A stretch of 29,094 nucleotides of DNA, from contig MGYH01000011.1 of assembly GCA_001801665.1 (NCBI GenBank), positions 1 through 29,094 of the forward strand. Reading direction: 5' to 3'. This DNA comes from Gammaproteobacteria bacterium RIFCSPHIGHO2_12_FULL_45_12. Lineage in GTDB: Bacteria > Pseudomonadota > Gammaproteobacteria > DSM-16500. Of this stretch, positions 1 through 8,025 are shown in pieces. The notes below the pieces were generated by a model. It made no database searches and was not told where the DNA came from. It was given only the letters and a program-made list of their open reading frames with translations. Position 1 is the first letter of the stretch. Every line of letters starts with the position of its first letter. The translations under genes and the position numbers were made by a program.

Positions 1-806
1 CAAGCTCGTTTTTGGGCGGCAGCGCGGACACATCTCCGAGCAGTCTCGATGGGCGTGTTAAAAAGCTGGAGCAACAGATTGATACGTTCAGAACTACCAA
101 TGTGACCCCGAGAGTGGACTCCCTGCAAACAGAGGTGCAAGCTTTGCGAGGGCAGGTGGAACTGCTAACGCATCAACTGCAACAGCTGGAAGAGCAGCAA
201 AAAGCCCAATATGTGGATTTGGATAAGCGGGTGACGGAGGCGGTGGAAACTGCCAGCAAAAAAGCGAAAATGCTGGCCGCAGACAGTGGGCAAAACGTGG
301 CGGCTCTGCGTCGTCAAGTCGTTCAAGCGAAGACACCACCCAAAATGGCGGCGGTCACCGCACCCGTGAAGAAAGAGGAAGCGGCGAAAGAAACGGCGCG
401 AGATGACCAGCCGAATGTCGCAGAAGAGCAGAAAATTTATCAAACTGCTTATACTATGATTAAAGCAAAACAATATGATGGCGCGGTCAAAGTGCTGCAA
501 GATATGTTGCATAAATATCCAACGGGTCAGTTTGCATCCAATGCGCATTATTGGCTGGGTGAATTATTTGGACTGCAAGGGAAACATGAGTTGGCTTTAG
601 TTGAGTTCAAGACGGTGGTGAAGTCTTATCCATCCAGTCCGCGTGTCTCAGATGCGCAGTTGAAGGTCGGTTTGATTTTAGCCTCCCAGTCCAATTGGTC
701 CGAGGCCAAGTCAGCGTTAAATGCAGTGATCAACCATTACCCAGGCACGTCTTCCGCACGGCTTGCAAAAGAACAGTTAAAGCAGATTAAGCAAGCAGGG
801 CATTAG
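1..806 (+). CDS. cpoB: CpoB (YbgF), Tol-Pal-associated periplasmic protein, 5' partial
   Basis: The reading frame is already open at the window edge, so the signal peptide and true start lie outside. The visible part has the classic CpoB layout: an N-terminal coiled coil (about residues 14-75, heptad-like, rich in Leu, Gln and Glu) that trimerises in known homologues, a charged Lys/Ala/Pro linker, and a C-terminal block of TPR-type repeats starting near YQTAYTMIKAKQYDGA, with recurring YPTGQFASNAHYWLGE and YPSSPRVSDAQLKVG elements. In known homologues CpoB acts in the periplasm and links Tol-Pal constriction to PBP1B peptidoglycan synthesis. The stop codon overlaps the queE GTG by one base (TAGTG), so the two are co-translated. 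tolB and pal would be expected just upstream, out of view. Assignment is firm; only the N-terminus is missing. Confidence 0.93.
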   Translation, partial: SSFLGGSADTSPSSLDGRVKKLEQQIDTFRTTNVTPRVDSLQTEVQALRGQVELLTHQLQQLEEQQKAQYVDLDKRVTEAVETASKKAKMLAADSGQNVAALRRQVVQAKTPPKMAAVTAPVKKEEAAKETARDDQPNVAEEQKIYQTAYTMIKAKQYDGAVKVLQDMLHKYPTGQFASNAHYWLGELFGLQGKHELALVEFKTVVKSYPSSPRVSDAQLKVGLILASQSNWSEAKSALNAVINHYPGTSSARLAKEQLKQIKQAGH

Positions 807-1447
807 TGGAAAAATTGCGTCTCACTGAAATATTTTACTCGCTTCAGGGAGAAACGCGAACAGTCGGCTTGCCGACTGTGTTTGTGCGTTTGACAGGTTG
901 TCCATTGCGTTGCCAATATTGTGACACAGCTTATGCGTTTCAGGGCGGCGCATTATGTTCAATAGAAGACATTTTGACGGAAGTGGCACAATATAAGGCA
1001 CATTATGTGACGGTGACGGGTGGTGAGCCGTTGGCACAGAAACCCTGTTTAAATTTGTTAAGTAGATTATGTGATCAAGGTTATGAAGTATCGCTTGAGA
1101 CAAGCGGAGCAATCAATGTTGGTAAAGTGGATGCAAGAGTAGTCAAGGTGATTGATATTAAAACGCCAGGCTCAAAGGAAGTCGAAAAGAATTGTTGGGA
1201 AAATATGGCGTTATTGTTGCCACATGATCAAGTCAAATTTGTCATTTGCGATCAATCTGATTATAAATGGGCCAAAGAGGTGTTATCGGCGTATCAATTG
1301 ACAGATAAATGTCAGGTATTATTTTCGCCTAGTCACGAGCAATTGCGAGCAGGCGCGTTGGCTGACTGGATGCTGCAAGATCGCTTGTCGGTTCGGCTTC
1401 AAATTCAATTACATAAATATTTGTGGGGAGACGTCGAAGGGCGTTGA
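806..1447 (+). CDS. queE: 7-carboxy-7-deazaguanine synthase QueE (radical SAM)
   Basis: QueE converts 6-carboxy-tetrahydropterin to 7-carboxy-7-deazaguanine in the queuosine and preQ1 pathway, using SAM, a 4Fe-4S cluster and Mg2+. The 213-residue protein opens with the family signature EIFYSLQGETRTVGLPTVF. The radical SAM cluster ligands are C32, C36 and C39 in GCPLRCQYCD, and the glycine-rich VTVTGGEPL SAM-binding segment follows. Length matches the family. The start is GTG, overlapping the cpoB stop by one base. In many proteobacteria queC follows in the same operon; here a tRNA follows instead, so the rest of the pathway must be encoded elsewhere. Confidence 0.94.
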   Translation: MEKLRLTEIFYSLQGETRTVGLPTVFVRLTGCPLRCQYCDTAYAFQGGALCSIEDILTEVAQYKAHYVTVTGGEPLAQKPCLNLLSRLCDQGYEVSLETSGAINVGKVDARVVKVIDIKTPGSKEVEKNCWENMALLLPHDQVKFVICDQSDYKWAKEVLSAYQLTDKCQVLFSPSHEQLRAGALADWMLQDRLSVRLQIQLHKYLWGDVEGR

Positions 1448-1474
1448 TATTTTTTTCAGAAACAGTAATATAAG
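1444..1474 (+). promoter_or_regulatory. Candidate sigma-70 promoter for tRNA-Lys
   Basis: TTGATA (1444-1449) and TATAAG (1469-1474) are separated by 19 bases. This would start transcription about 20 bases upstream of the tRNA. The -35 box overlaps the queE stop codon. The spacing is longer than ideal, so this is a guess supported only by the match. Confidence 0.3.
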
Positions 1475-1499
1475 CGACTTCGCTGTGTGTATAGTACAT

Positions 1500-1572
1500 G
1501 GGCCGTTAGCTCAGCCGGTAGAGCAGCAGGCTTTTAACCTGTTGGTCCTGCGTTCGAATCGCAGACGGCCCA
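1500..1572 (+). tRNA. tRNA-Lys (anticodon UUU)
   Basis: A full cloverleaf can be drawn. The acceptor stem is GGGCCGT paired with ACGGCCC (1500-1506 with 1565-1571) and the D arm is GCTC/GAGC. The anticodon stem GCAGG/CCTGT closes the loop CTTTTAA, with anticodon TTT at 1533-1535. The T arm is CTGCG-TTCGAAT-CGCAG and the discriminator base is A1572. The 3' CCA is not encoded (AAA follows), so it must be added after transcription. Confidence 0.96.
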
Positions 1573-1634
1573 AATTTTATACGCTTCTTGAACTTTCCCC
1601 TCCATAAATAGTTTATACTGATAGGCTAGCTGCA

Positions 1635-1773
1635 ATAGTAGGTAACTTAGCATAGGTTACAAAAATGAGCCGTCATTCTGAGCGAAGTGAAGAATCTCCT
1701 AAAAACCAGGAGATCCTTCGTCGCAAAAAACGCTCCTCAGGACAGTTGTAACCTAAGCCAGGTTACCTACTAT
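1635..1773 (+). repeat. 139-bp imperfect inverted-repeat element (MITE/REP-like)
   Basis: The outer arms are about 27 bases: one begins ATAGTAGGTAAC at 1635 and ends in TAGGTTACAA, the other begins TTGTAACCTA and ends GTTACCTACTAT at 1773. They are reverse complements apart from about four mismatches. The interior carries GTCATTCTGAGCGAAGTGAA followed by an inner palindrome around CTCCT...AGGAG, a style of dispersed repeat seen in many bacterial genomes. It lies in the otherwise gene-free 1573-1868 spacer. No transposase is present. Confidence 0.6.
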
Positions 1774-1868
1774 AGCTCGGCGAATAGGCAATCTGAATCT
1801 GTCTTGTTGTGCGTGTTGGCTCTCCTTGAGCATGCCTCCGTTGCTAGGAAATAACAGTTAGAGGCGGC

Positions 1869-1896
1869 CTTGATCTTCCTGAAGTAGCCCTCATCT
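1869..1896 (+). promoter_or_regulatory. Sigma-32 (RpoH) type heat-shock promoter of clpB
   Basis: CTTGAT (1869-1874), a 14-base spacer and CCTCATCT (1889-1896) match the heat-shock consensus CTTGAA-N(13-15)-CCCCATNT at 5 of 6 and at 6 of 7 specified bases. Transcription would begin near 1903, leaving a leader of about 30 bases. A purine-rich AAAGGTG ribosome-binding site lies just before the clpB ATG. A RpoH promoter is what is known for clpB in E. coli. Confidence 0.65.
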
Positions 1897-1931
1897 TTAG
1901 TAAATGAAGATGATAATAAAGGTGACTGACA

Positions 1932-4523
1932 ATGAGAATGGATAAATTAACCCGTCAATTTCAAGCGGCATTAGCTGACGCGCAGTCGCAGGCATTAGGC
2001 CTCGATCAGTCGATGATTGAGTCGCTGCATGTGATGAAGGCATTAATGGATGAACCAGGCGGCAGTGTGAGTCAGGTGCTGGCCAAAAGCAGGGTCAATC
2101 TCCCGTCATTACGAACCGCTCTGGATGATGCGATTGCGCGCTTACCGAAAGTGGAAGGCGCAGGTGGTGAAGTGCATATTTCAAATGACTTAAGCCGCAC
2201 CTTGAATTTGACCGATAAGCTCGCGCAGAAGCGTCAGGATCAATACATTTCAAGTGAATTATTTTTATTGGCCGCCCTGCAAGATAAAGGCAGCTTAGGT
2301 GATTTGTTGCGGCAGTGCGGCGCTAAAATGGACGTCATCGAAAAAGCCATTGAAGAAGCGCGTGGAGGCGAGACAGTGCAGGATGCGAATGCAGAAGATC
2401 AACGAAATGCGTTGAATAAATACACCATCGATTTAACGGGTCTGGCGGAAAAAGGCAAGCTTGATCCGGTGATTGGTCGTGATGCGGAGATACGTCGCAC
2501 CATTCAGGTGTTGCAGCGCCGCACCAAAAATAACCCTGTTTTGATTGGTGATCCTGGGGTTGGCAAGACCGCCATTGTGGAAGGGCTGGCGCAGCGGATT
2601 GTGAACGGTGAAGTGCCTGAGGGCTTGCGTGACAAACGTTTGTTATCGCTTGATTTGGGCGCGTTAATTGCAGGCGCAAAGTTTCGCGGAGAATTTGAAG
2701 AACGGCTGAAAGCAGTCTTGACAGAATTAGGGAAACAGGAAGGCCAGGTTATTTTATTCATAGATGAGTTGCATACGGTGGTAGGTGCTGGCAAAGCGGA
2801 TGGTGCAATGGATGCGGGTAATATGTTGAAACCCGCGTTAGCGAGAGGGGAGTTGCATTGTGTGGGTGCGACGACGCTGGATGAATATCGAAAATACATT
2901 GAGAAAGATGCCGCATTGGAGCGCCGCTTTCAGCGAGTGCTGGTGGATGAGCCATCGGTTCCAGATACCATCGCCATTTTGCGCGGTTTAAAAGAACGTT
3001 ATGAATTGCATCATGGCGTGGAAATTGCCGACTCGGCGATTGTCGCGGCGGCAACCCTGTCGCATCGTTACATTACGGATAGAAATTTGCCTGATAAGGC
3101 GATTGATTTAATTGATGAAGCGGGCAGTAATATCCGCATGGAAATCGATTCCAAACCAGAGGTGATGGACAACCTGGATAGACGCATCATTCAGTTAAAA
3201 ATTGAGCGCGAAGCATTAAAAAAAGAAACGGATGAGGGTTCAAAAAAACATTTGGAAAAACTGGAAGCCGATTTAAATAAGCTAGAGAAAGAATATCAGG
3301 CGCTTGAGACCATCTGGAAAGCTGAAAAAGGATTGTTGCAAGATTCTCAGGCGATTAAAACAGAGCTTGAGCAGGCCAAAAGCGAGTTTGAATCAGCGCG
3401 TCGTTCAGGGGATTTAACGCGCATGGCAGAGTTACAATATGCACGCATTCCAGAACTTGAAAAACAGTTATCTCAAGCGGCCGAAAAGACACCCAAAACA
3501 GAATTGCAATTGATGCGTAACAAAGTAACGGATGAAGAAGTGGCGGAAATTGTTTCACGCTGGACGCGCATTCCGGTGACAAAAATGCTGGAAAGTGAAA
3601 AAGAAAAATTATTGCAAATGGAAGATGCCTTGCATCAACGTATTATTGGGCAGAGTCAGGCGGTCAATGCGGTGTGTCACGCCATCAGGCGTTCGCGCGC
3701 GGGGCTCTCTGATGCCAATCGGCCGATTGGCTCGTTTTTATTTTTAGGCCCAACGGGTGTGGGTAAAACCGAATTATGTAAATCGCTGGCTGAATTTTTA
3801 TTTGATACCGAGGAGGCAATGATTCGACTGGATATGTCTGAGTTCATGGAGAAGCATTCCGTGTCCAGACTGCTTGGCGCGCCGCCTGGTTATGTGGGTT
3901 ATGAGGAGGGGGGCTATTTAACAGAACGCGTGCGACGTAGACCTTATTCCGTGTTGTTATTGGATGAAATGGAAAAAGCCCACCCGGATGTCTTTAATAT
4001 TTTACTTCAAGTATTAGATGACGGCCGTTTGACAGATAGCCAGGGCCGTACGGTTGATTTTCGCAATACGGTCATTGTCATGACATCGAATTTGGGTTCG
4101 GAATTAATTCATGACATCTCAAAACACGGTGATTATTTTGAAATGAAAAATGCGGTGCTTGAGGTGGTCGGCAAGCATTTTAGGCCTGAATTTATCAATC
4201 GTATTGATGAGATTGTTGTGTTTCATCCGCTCGATGAGAAGCAGATACGAACCATCGCCCAAATTCAGATTAATCGCTTGCGTGCCCGTTTAATGGAACG
4301 CGAATATGGCATTACCATTGCGGATGAAGCGTTGGATTATTTGGCGGCAACGGGGTATGATCCCGTTTATGGCGCGCGGCCCTTAAAGCGAGCGATTCAG
4401 CAACATGTCGAGAACCCGCTGGCGCAGGAAATATTAGGCGGCAAGTTTGTACCGGGTGATACAATTCATATTGGATTTAAAAAAGATAAAATTGTGTTTG
4501 GTAAGGCAACGGCAATGGTGTGA
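1932..4523 (+). CDS. clpB: ATP-dependent disaggregase ClpB (Hsp104 family)
   Basis: ClpB is a hexameric AAA+ chaperone that works with DnaK/DnaJ/GrpE to extract polypeptides from aggregates in the cytoplasm. The protein is 863 residues, close to the 857 of E. coli. In order: N-domain (1-145), NBD1 with Walker A GDPGVGKT (206-213) and Walker B ILFIDE, a long coiled-coil middle domain (about 410-530, KKETDEGSKKHLEKL onward), and NBD2 with Walker A GPTGVGKT (K612), the pore motif GYVGYEEGGY and a C-terminal GARPLKRAIQ segment. ATG at 1932 is preceded by AAAGGTG; MRMDKLTRQF matches the family N-terminus. A heat-shock promoter lies upstream and a terminator-like hairpin follows. Confidence 0.98.
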   Translation: MRMDKLTRQFQAALADAQSQALGLDQSMIESLHVMKALMDEPGGSVSQVLAKSRVNLPSLRTALDDAIARLPKVEGAGGEVHISNDLSRTLNLTDKLAQKRQDQYISSELFLLAALQDKGSLGDLLRQCGAKMDVIEKAIEEARGGETVQDANAEDQRNALNKYTIDLTGLAEKGKLDPVIGRDAEIRRTIQVLQRRTKNNPVLIGDPGVGKTAIVEGLAQRIVNGEVPEGLRDKRLLSLDLGALIAGAKFRGEFEERLKAVLTELGKQEGQVILFIDELHTVVGAGKADGAMDAGNMLKPALARGELHCVGATTLDEYRKYIEKDAALERRFQRVLVDEPSVPDTIAILRGLKERYELHHGVEIADSAIVAAATLSHRYITDRNLPDKAIDLIDEAGSNIRMEIDSKPEVMDNLDRRIIQLKIEREALKKETDEGSKKHLEKLEADLNKLEKEYQALETIWKAEKGLLQDSQAIKTELEQAKSEFESARRSGDLTRMAELQYARIPELEKQLSQAAEKTPKTELQLMRNKVTDEEVAEIVSRWTRIPVTKMLESEKEKLLQMEDALHQRIIGQSQAVNAVCHAIRRSRAGLSDANRPIGSFLFLGPTGVGKTELCKSLAEFLFDTEEAMIRLDMSEFMEKHSVSRLLGAPPGYVGYEEGGYLTERVRRRPYSVLLLDEMEKAHPDVFNILLQVLDDGRLTDSQGRTVDFRNTVIVMTSNLGSELIHDISKHGDYFEMKNAVLEVVGKHFRPEFINRIDEIVVFHPLDEKQIRTIAQIQINRLRARLMEREYGITIADEALDYLAATGYDPVYGARPLKRAIQQHVENPLAQEILGGKFVPGDTIHIGFKKDKIVFGKATAMV

Positions 4524-4528
4524 TGGTT

Positions 4529-4553
4529 CCGCTCTGTGGCGGCTTTGTTTTTT
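4529..4553 (+). terminator. Candidate intrinsic terminator after clpB
   Basis: CCGCT-CTGT-GGCGG forms a short 5-bp stem (one G-T pair) followed directly by CTTTGTTTTTT. The stem is short, so partial read-through into the stress-protein gene is possible. Confidence 0.5.
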
Positions 4554-4579
4554 AAATACGGTGAGAAGGATAGTGCGCT

Positions 4580-5008
4580 ATGTATAAGCATATTTTGTTT
4601 GCGACGGATTTGTCGGAAGATGCAGAGCATATTGTTGAAAAAGTGCGGGGTGTGCGTGGTTATACGGGCGCCAAACTGAGTATTGTTCATGTCGTTGAAC
4701 CGCTGCCAGGTTACAGTTATGCTTATTTGGGCATTGAAGATATTGAGGGGCAGTTAATTGAAGAGTCTCGCCAATCCATTGCCGCCTTAGGTGAAAAGCT
4801 GAATGTGGCGGTAGCGGATCAATTTGTTGAGGTGGGCCCCACCAAAACCAAAATCCTGAAAATTGCAGAAGAAGTGGGCGCGGATTTGATTATTTGTGGC
4901 AGTCATGGACGCCACGGTTTGTCGTTGTTGCTAGGTTCAACGGCCAATGCCATTCTTCATGGGGCAACCTGTGATGTGTTGACAGTACGTTTACCGGAAG
5001 AAGTGTAA
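4580..5008 (+). CDS. Universal stress protein, UspA family
   Basis: A 142-residue single Usp domain: N-terminal ILFATDLSEDAEH (core strand and ATP-pocket Asp), the IVHVVEPLPGYSY strand, and C-terminal GSHGRHGLSLLLGSTAN. That last segment fits the ATP-binding G-x2-G-x9-G-S/T signature. Such proteins are cytoplasmic dimers induced by stress and stationary phase; the specific role here is unknown. GAAGGA lies 9 bases before the ATG. It sits between clpB and cbpA, which makes a stress-response grouping. Confidence 0.92.
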   Translation: MYKHILFATDLSEDAEHIVEKVRGVRGYTGAKLSIVHVVEPLPGYSYAYLGIEDIEGQLIEESRQSIAALGEKLNVAVADQFVEVGPTKTKILKIAEEVGADLIICGSHGRHGLSLLLGSTANAILHGATCDVLTVRLPEEV

Positions 5009-5040
5009 CGTTCATTTATTATTGATGTGTTGAGATCCAC

Positions 5041-6000
5041 ATGGAATATAAAGATTATTATGCTATTTTGGGCGTGGATCGCAAAGCTTCTGATGAGGTG
5101 ATCAAGCAGTCATACCGTAAACTCGCTCGTAAATATCACCCGGATGTGAGTAAGGAACTGAATGCAGAAGAGAAGTTTAAAAATCTGCAGGAAGCTTATG
5201 AAGTATTAAAAGATCCAGAAAAACGCAGTCAGTATGATCAATTGGGAAGTAACTGGAAATCCGGCCAGGAATTTCGACCACCACCTGGTTGGGAGTCTGC
5301 TTTTCAAGGTGGTCATGGTGGTCATGCGGGCGGGTTTGCAGAAGAAGCGGACTTCAGTGATTTTTTTTCGCAAATGTTTGGTCGCGCGCAGGGTGCGGGT
5401 CGTGCGAGTGGCGGCTTTCATGGTGTTAAACATCGCGGGCGCGACCAGCAGGCCAGTATCAACATTTCCCTGGAAGATGCTTATCACGGTGCGACGAAAA
5501 CATTGCAATTGCAGATGCCTCAGGCGGATGCATCTGGCCGCATGCATCAAAACACCCGATCGTTAAAAGTCACCATTCCAAAAGGGGCGTCCCAGGGCCA
5601 GCTTTTACGGTTAGCAAAGCAGGGTGCGCCTGGTATGGGCGGTGCGCCTGCAGGTGATCTGTATCTGGAAGTGAATATTGAGCCGCATTCACTGTTTTCA
5701 GTAGAGGGGCATGACGTCTATCTCACCCTGCCAGTCACGCCATGGGAGGCCGCGCTCGGTGCCGAGATTAAGGTGCCCACCTTGGGCGGTGTGGTGGGCT
5801 TGAAGCTGGCGCAAGGGTCGCAAGGCGGCCAAAAGTTACGGTTAAAAGGTCGCGGCATGCCAGGGAAGACCGCATCTGGCGATCAATATGCCATTTTACA
5901 AGTGCTGGTGCCCACTGCGACCACACCAGAGCAACGTCAGGTATATGAGAAAATGGCCGCATCCATGCCATTTGACCCACGGAAAAACTGGTCATCGTAA
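5041..6000 (+). CDS. cbpA: Curved DNA-binding protein CbpA, DnaJ-class co-chaperone
   Basis: A 319-residue Hsp40 of the zinc-finger-less type. The J domain (residues 1-70) carries the DnaK-stimulating HPD at 33-35 (KYHPDVS). A Gly/Phe-rich linker (about 85-135, GGHGGHAGGF and RASGGFHG) follows, then two C-terminal substrate-binding beta domains (ISLEDAYHGATKTLQL; DVYLTLPVTPWEAALGAEI). In E. coli CbpA acts as a DnaJ analogue with DnaK and also binds curved DNA. No CxxCxGxG repeats are present, which separates it from DnaJ. The adjacent cbpM confirms CbpA rather than a generic DnaJ. The 5' spacer after the stress gene is short (32 bases) and GAGAT is a weak Shine-Dalgarno. Confidence 0.95.
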   Translation: MEYKDYYAILGVDRKASDEVIKQSYRKLARKYHPDVSKELNAEEKFKNLQEAYEVLKDPEKRSQYDQLGSNWKSGQEFRPPPGWESAFQGGHGGHAGGFAEEADFSDFFSQMFGRAQGAGRASGGFHGVKHRGRDQQASINISLEDAYHGATKTLQLQMPQADASGRMHQNTRSLKVTIPKGASQGQLLRLAKQGAPGMGGAPAGDLYLEVNIEPHSLFSVEGHDVYLTLPVTPWEAALGAEIKVPTLGGVVGLKLAQGSQGGQKLRLKGRGMPGKTASGDQYAILQVLVPTATTPEQRQVYEKMAASMPFDPRKNWSS

Positions 6001-6009
6001 GAGACGCTT

Positions 6010-6333
6010 ATGAAGAAAGAAGAGGTACTGATCGTGACGGAACATGATTTTTCGACTTCACTGACGGTGTATGAGTTGAGTGAGGCTTGTCATATATCCG
6101 TTGCGTTGACACAAGAGTTGGTGGACTATGGAATTATCTGCCCAGAACGGGAAAGGGATCAGGAATCTCATTTTGATTTACAACAACTAAGCCGACTAAA
6201 AACGGCTTTGCGTTTACAGCAAGACCTTGAAATAAACTGGGTAGGTGTGGTGGTGGTGCTGGATTTGCTGGATGAGATGGACGTGTTGCGAGAGCGAGCG
6301 AAGCTTTTTGAAAAACATTTTTTTGTCAAATAA
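6010..6333 (+). CDS. cbpM: CbpM, modulator (inhibitor) of CbpA
   Basis: A 107-residue MerR-like helix-turn-helix protein: TVYELSEACHISVALTQELV then DYGIICPERE, followed by the dimerising helices LSRLKTALRLQQDLEINWVG and a VVVVLDLLDEM segment. In E. coli CbpM binds the CbpA J domain and blocks both its co-chaperone and DNA-binding activities. It starts 9 bases after the cbpA stop, so it is in the same operon, as in other gammaproteobacteria. The ATG at 6010 follows TAAGAGA. Confidence 0.88.
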   Translation: MKKEEVLIVTEHDFSTSLTVYELSEACHISVALTQELVDYGIICPERERDQESHFDLQQLSRLKTALRLQQDLEINWVGVVVVLDLLDEMDVLRERAKLFEKHFFVK

Positions 6334-6360
6334 ATTTTTTCTGATGAGATTGTTTGTACC

Positions 6361-7311
6361 ATGTTAAATTGTTTTTTGCGTGCATGGCTTTGTGTTGTTC
6401 TTGCGGTGGCAAGTTTGCAAGCCACGGCGCAAGCAAGTTATCCCCCAATTTTATTGGTGTCTGATACAGATAAAGAACAATCGCTTCCAGAAAATTTTCG
6501 AACTTCTTCGGATGCCTTGCCAGCCGAAGTGAACCAAGTGGGTTTGTCGGATTTGCACATCGCAGGCAGCGCACAATATTCACCAGACGAGTGGCAGGCG
6601 ATGATGCAACGGTTTGCAAATCAGCCACTTAAGGTGTTTGATTTGCGACAGGAGTCCCATGGTTTGTTAAACCAGCTAGGAATCAGTTGGTACGGACCGG
6701 AAAATGCCGCCAATGCTGGGAAAACACAGCAAGCGGTAAATCAGGATCAGGCCTTGCGCCTTAAAGATCTGAGTCGCCAAGCAGTTGTCACGGTTTTTCA
6801 AATTGTCGAAAAGTCACCCGCGGGTGTGGTGGTTCAAGCGATCCCGAGCCAGCACCTTGTGCAGGCGGTTTTGTCAGAGGCAAGGTTTGTGGCGCAAAAA
6901 GGGTATGCTTATCAACGACTTTATGTGCAAGATCACCATGCGCCAACGGATGATCAGGTCGATCAATTTATGCTGGCGGTGCGGGACTTCCCGCCCTCAC
7001 AATGGCTCTATTTCCACTGTCGTGGCGGCCGAGGTCGTACGACTACTTTTATGGCACTGTATGATATGTTGCACAACGCTAAAAAAGTTAGTTTTCACGA
7101 TATTATGGCGAGACAGGTTGCTTTGGGGGGTGAAGATTTGACAATTCTACCATCGCCAGATTCCTTCAAATATCAACCAGCCTTGGAGAGGCTGCTATTT
7201 TTGAAGAAATTTTATCGTTATGCCGCCACCAATCAGGATCAATTTAAAACAAGCTGGCGAGCATGGCTGATTGGGGAATCAAAAGGATGTATTGAGACCA
7301 AGACAAATTAG
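6361..7311 (+). CDS. Exported PTP-like cysteine phytase / inositol phosphatase
   Basis: A 316-residue protein with a signal peptide (residues 1-25: a hydrophobic core LCVVLAVASL and a likely cut near AQA-S). The catalytic P-loop is FHCRGGRGRTTT, with nucleophile C220 and R226 fitting CX5R(T/S). The upstream loop VQDHHAP supplies the probable general acid D191, as in PTP-like phytases of the Selenomonas type. Known members remove phosphates from myo-inositol hexakisphosphate or act on phosphoinositides and phosphotyrosine. The signal peptide places it in the periplasm or outside. It follows cbpM by 27 bases with a weak ribosome-binding site, so it may be carried on the same transcript, but no functional link is evident. 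A hairpin with a T-run lies just beyond the stop. Confidence 0.85.
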   Translation: MLNCFLRAWLCVVLAVASLQATAQASYPPILLVSDTDKEQSLPENFRTSSDALPAEVNQVGLSDLHIAGSAQYSPDEWQAMMQRFANQPLKVFDLRQESHGLLNQLGISWYGPENAANAGKTQQAVNQDQALRLKDLSRQAVVTVFQIVEKSPAGVVVQAIPSQHLVQAVLSEARFVAQKGYAYQRLYVQDHHAPTDDQVDQFMLAVRDFPPSQWLYFHCRGGRGRTTTFMALYDMLHNAKKVSFHDIMARQVALGGEDLTILPSPDSFKYQPALERLLFLKKFYRYAATNQDQFKTSWRAWLIGESKGCIETKTN

Positions 7312-7335
7312 GGATTAATGGCGCGTGTCCTAATT

Positions 7336-7358
7336 TCCGCGACACTGTCGCGGATTTT
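7336..7358 (+). terminator. Perfect 8-bp hairpin with T-run after the phytase gene
   Basis: TCCGCGAC-ACT-GTCGCGGA followed by TTTT. It lies 24 bases past the phytase stop and inside the following degenerate frame, which argues that this frame is not a normal gene start. Confidence 0.5.
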
Positions 7359-7397
7359 CATAATTGGCTATCTATTTGAAACTTGGGGTAGAATTTC

Positions 7398-7475
7398 CTA
7401 TTCCACAATTTCATGGCCAATTAACCAGTATGCCTTAACCATATCGACATCGATGGTATGCCGTAAGAACATAGA
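7398..7475 (-). pseudogene. Possible DUF1016 (YhcG-type nuclease) N-terminal scrap
   Basis: On the minus strand a short stretch reads TIDVDMVKAYWLIGHEIVE and then a stop. This resembles the conserved N-terminal helix of DUF1016 proteins (pattern VNxxMVxAYWxIGxxIVE). Flanking homology is not visible in a single frame, so if real it is a frameshifted fragment. DUF1016 genes often sit beside type I restriction genes, which fits the hsdM remnant here. The evidence is only about 20 residues. Confidence 0.33.
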
Positions 7476-8025
7476 TGATATAAATAGCCAGGCCAGTAAG
7501 TTTTTTTGCCTTTTCTCTGGTTTCACAAAAGGCATGGCTGAAGTTAAAAGCATTATGATTGATGATAAATTGAGGATATGCAATATTATACTGTCTCTAC
7601 CAAATGGTATGTCGAATAAGCTTACTAGCCATATCCAGCTGGATGGTGTTCTTTGTGAAGTTTTATTTCATGAAAAAGACGATATCTTGTTTATTAATGC
7701 TAGCCAACATTTTGAAAAAGGGAAAAGACAAAACCAGCTCTTGCCGGAGCATATTGAGAAAATTGTCTCAACCTACCAGTTTCGTAAAGAAGAGGATCGC
7801 TATTCGAAGCGTGTTTCAATAGAAGATATTAGAGATAAGCATGACTATAATCTGAATATTTCTCGCTACATTAGCACAGCGGAACCAGAGAAAGAAATTG
7901 ATCTGCAGGCAGTGCATGCTGAGCTATTGGAGCTTGAGCAGAAAATTGATGTGGCATTCAATAAGCACAATGCTTTTTTGAAGGAACTTGGATAGCCTTT
8001 GCTGCCGAAATCTGGATTAAAGTAG

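Larger units (their letters stand above)
7318..7995 (+). pseudogene. C-terminal remnant of a type I restriction methylase (HsdM)
   Basis: From about residue 119 (nt 7672) the frame reads like the end of HsdM: DDILFINASQHFEKGKRQNQ, EHIEKIVSTYQFRKEEDRYS, then DYNLNISRYISTAEPEKEID and a final coiled coil LLELEQKIDVAFNKHNAFL. These are the conserved C-terminal landmarks of type I N6-adenine methylases. The methylase SAM motif and NPPF/Y catalytic motif are missing, and the first ~115 residues match nothing I recognise, overlapping a terminator hairpin and a possible antisense remnant. So the open frame is a chance 5' extension on a broken gene. No hsdS or hsdR follows. It belongs to the decayed island that ends before sodB. 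Confidence 0.75.

Noticed and set aside
5234..5566. 110-codon frame inside cbpA
   Set aside because: Shadow of cbpA in another frame; composition reflects the Gly-rich linker of CbpA read out of frame.
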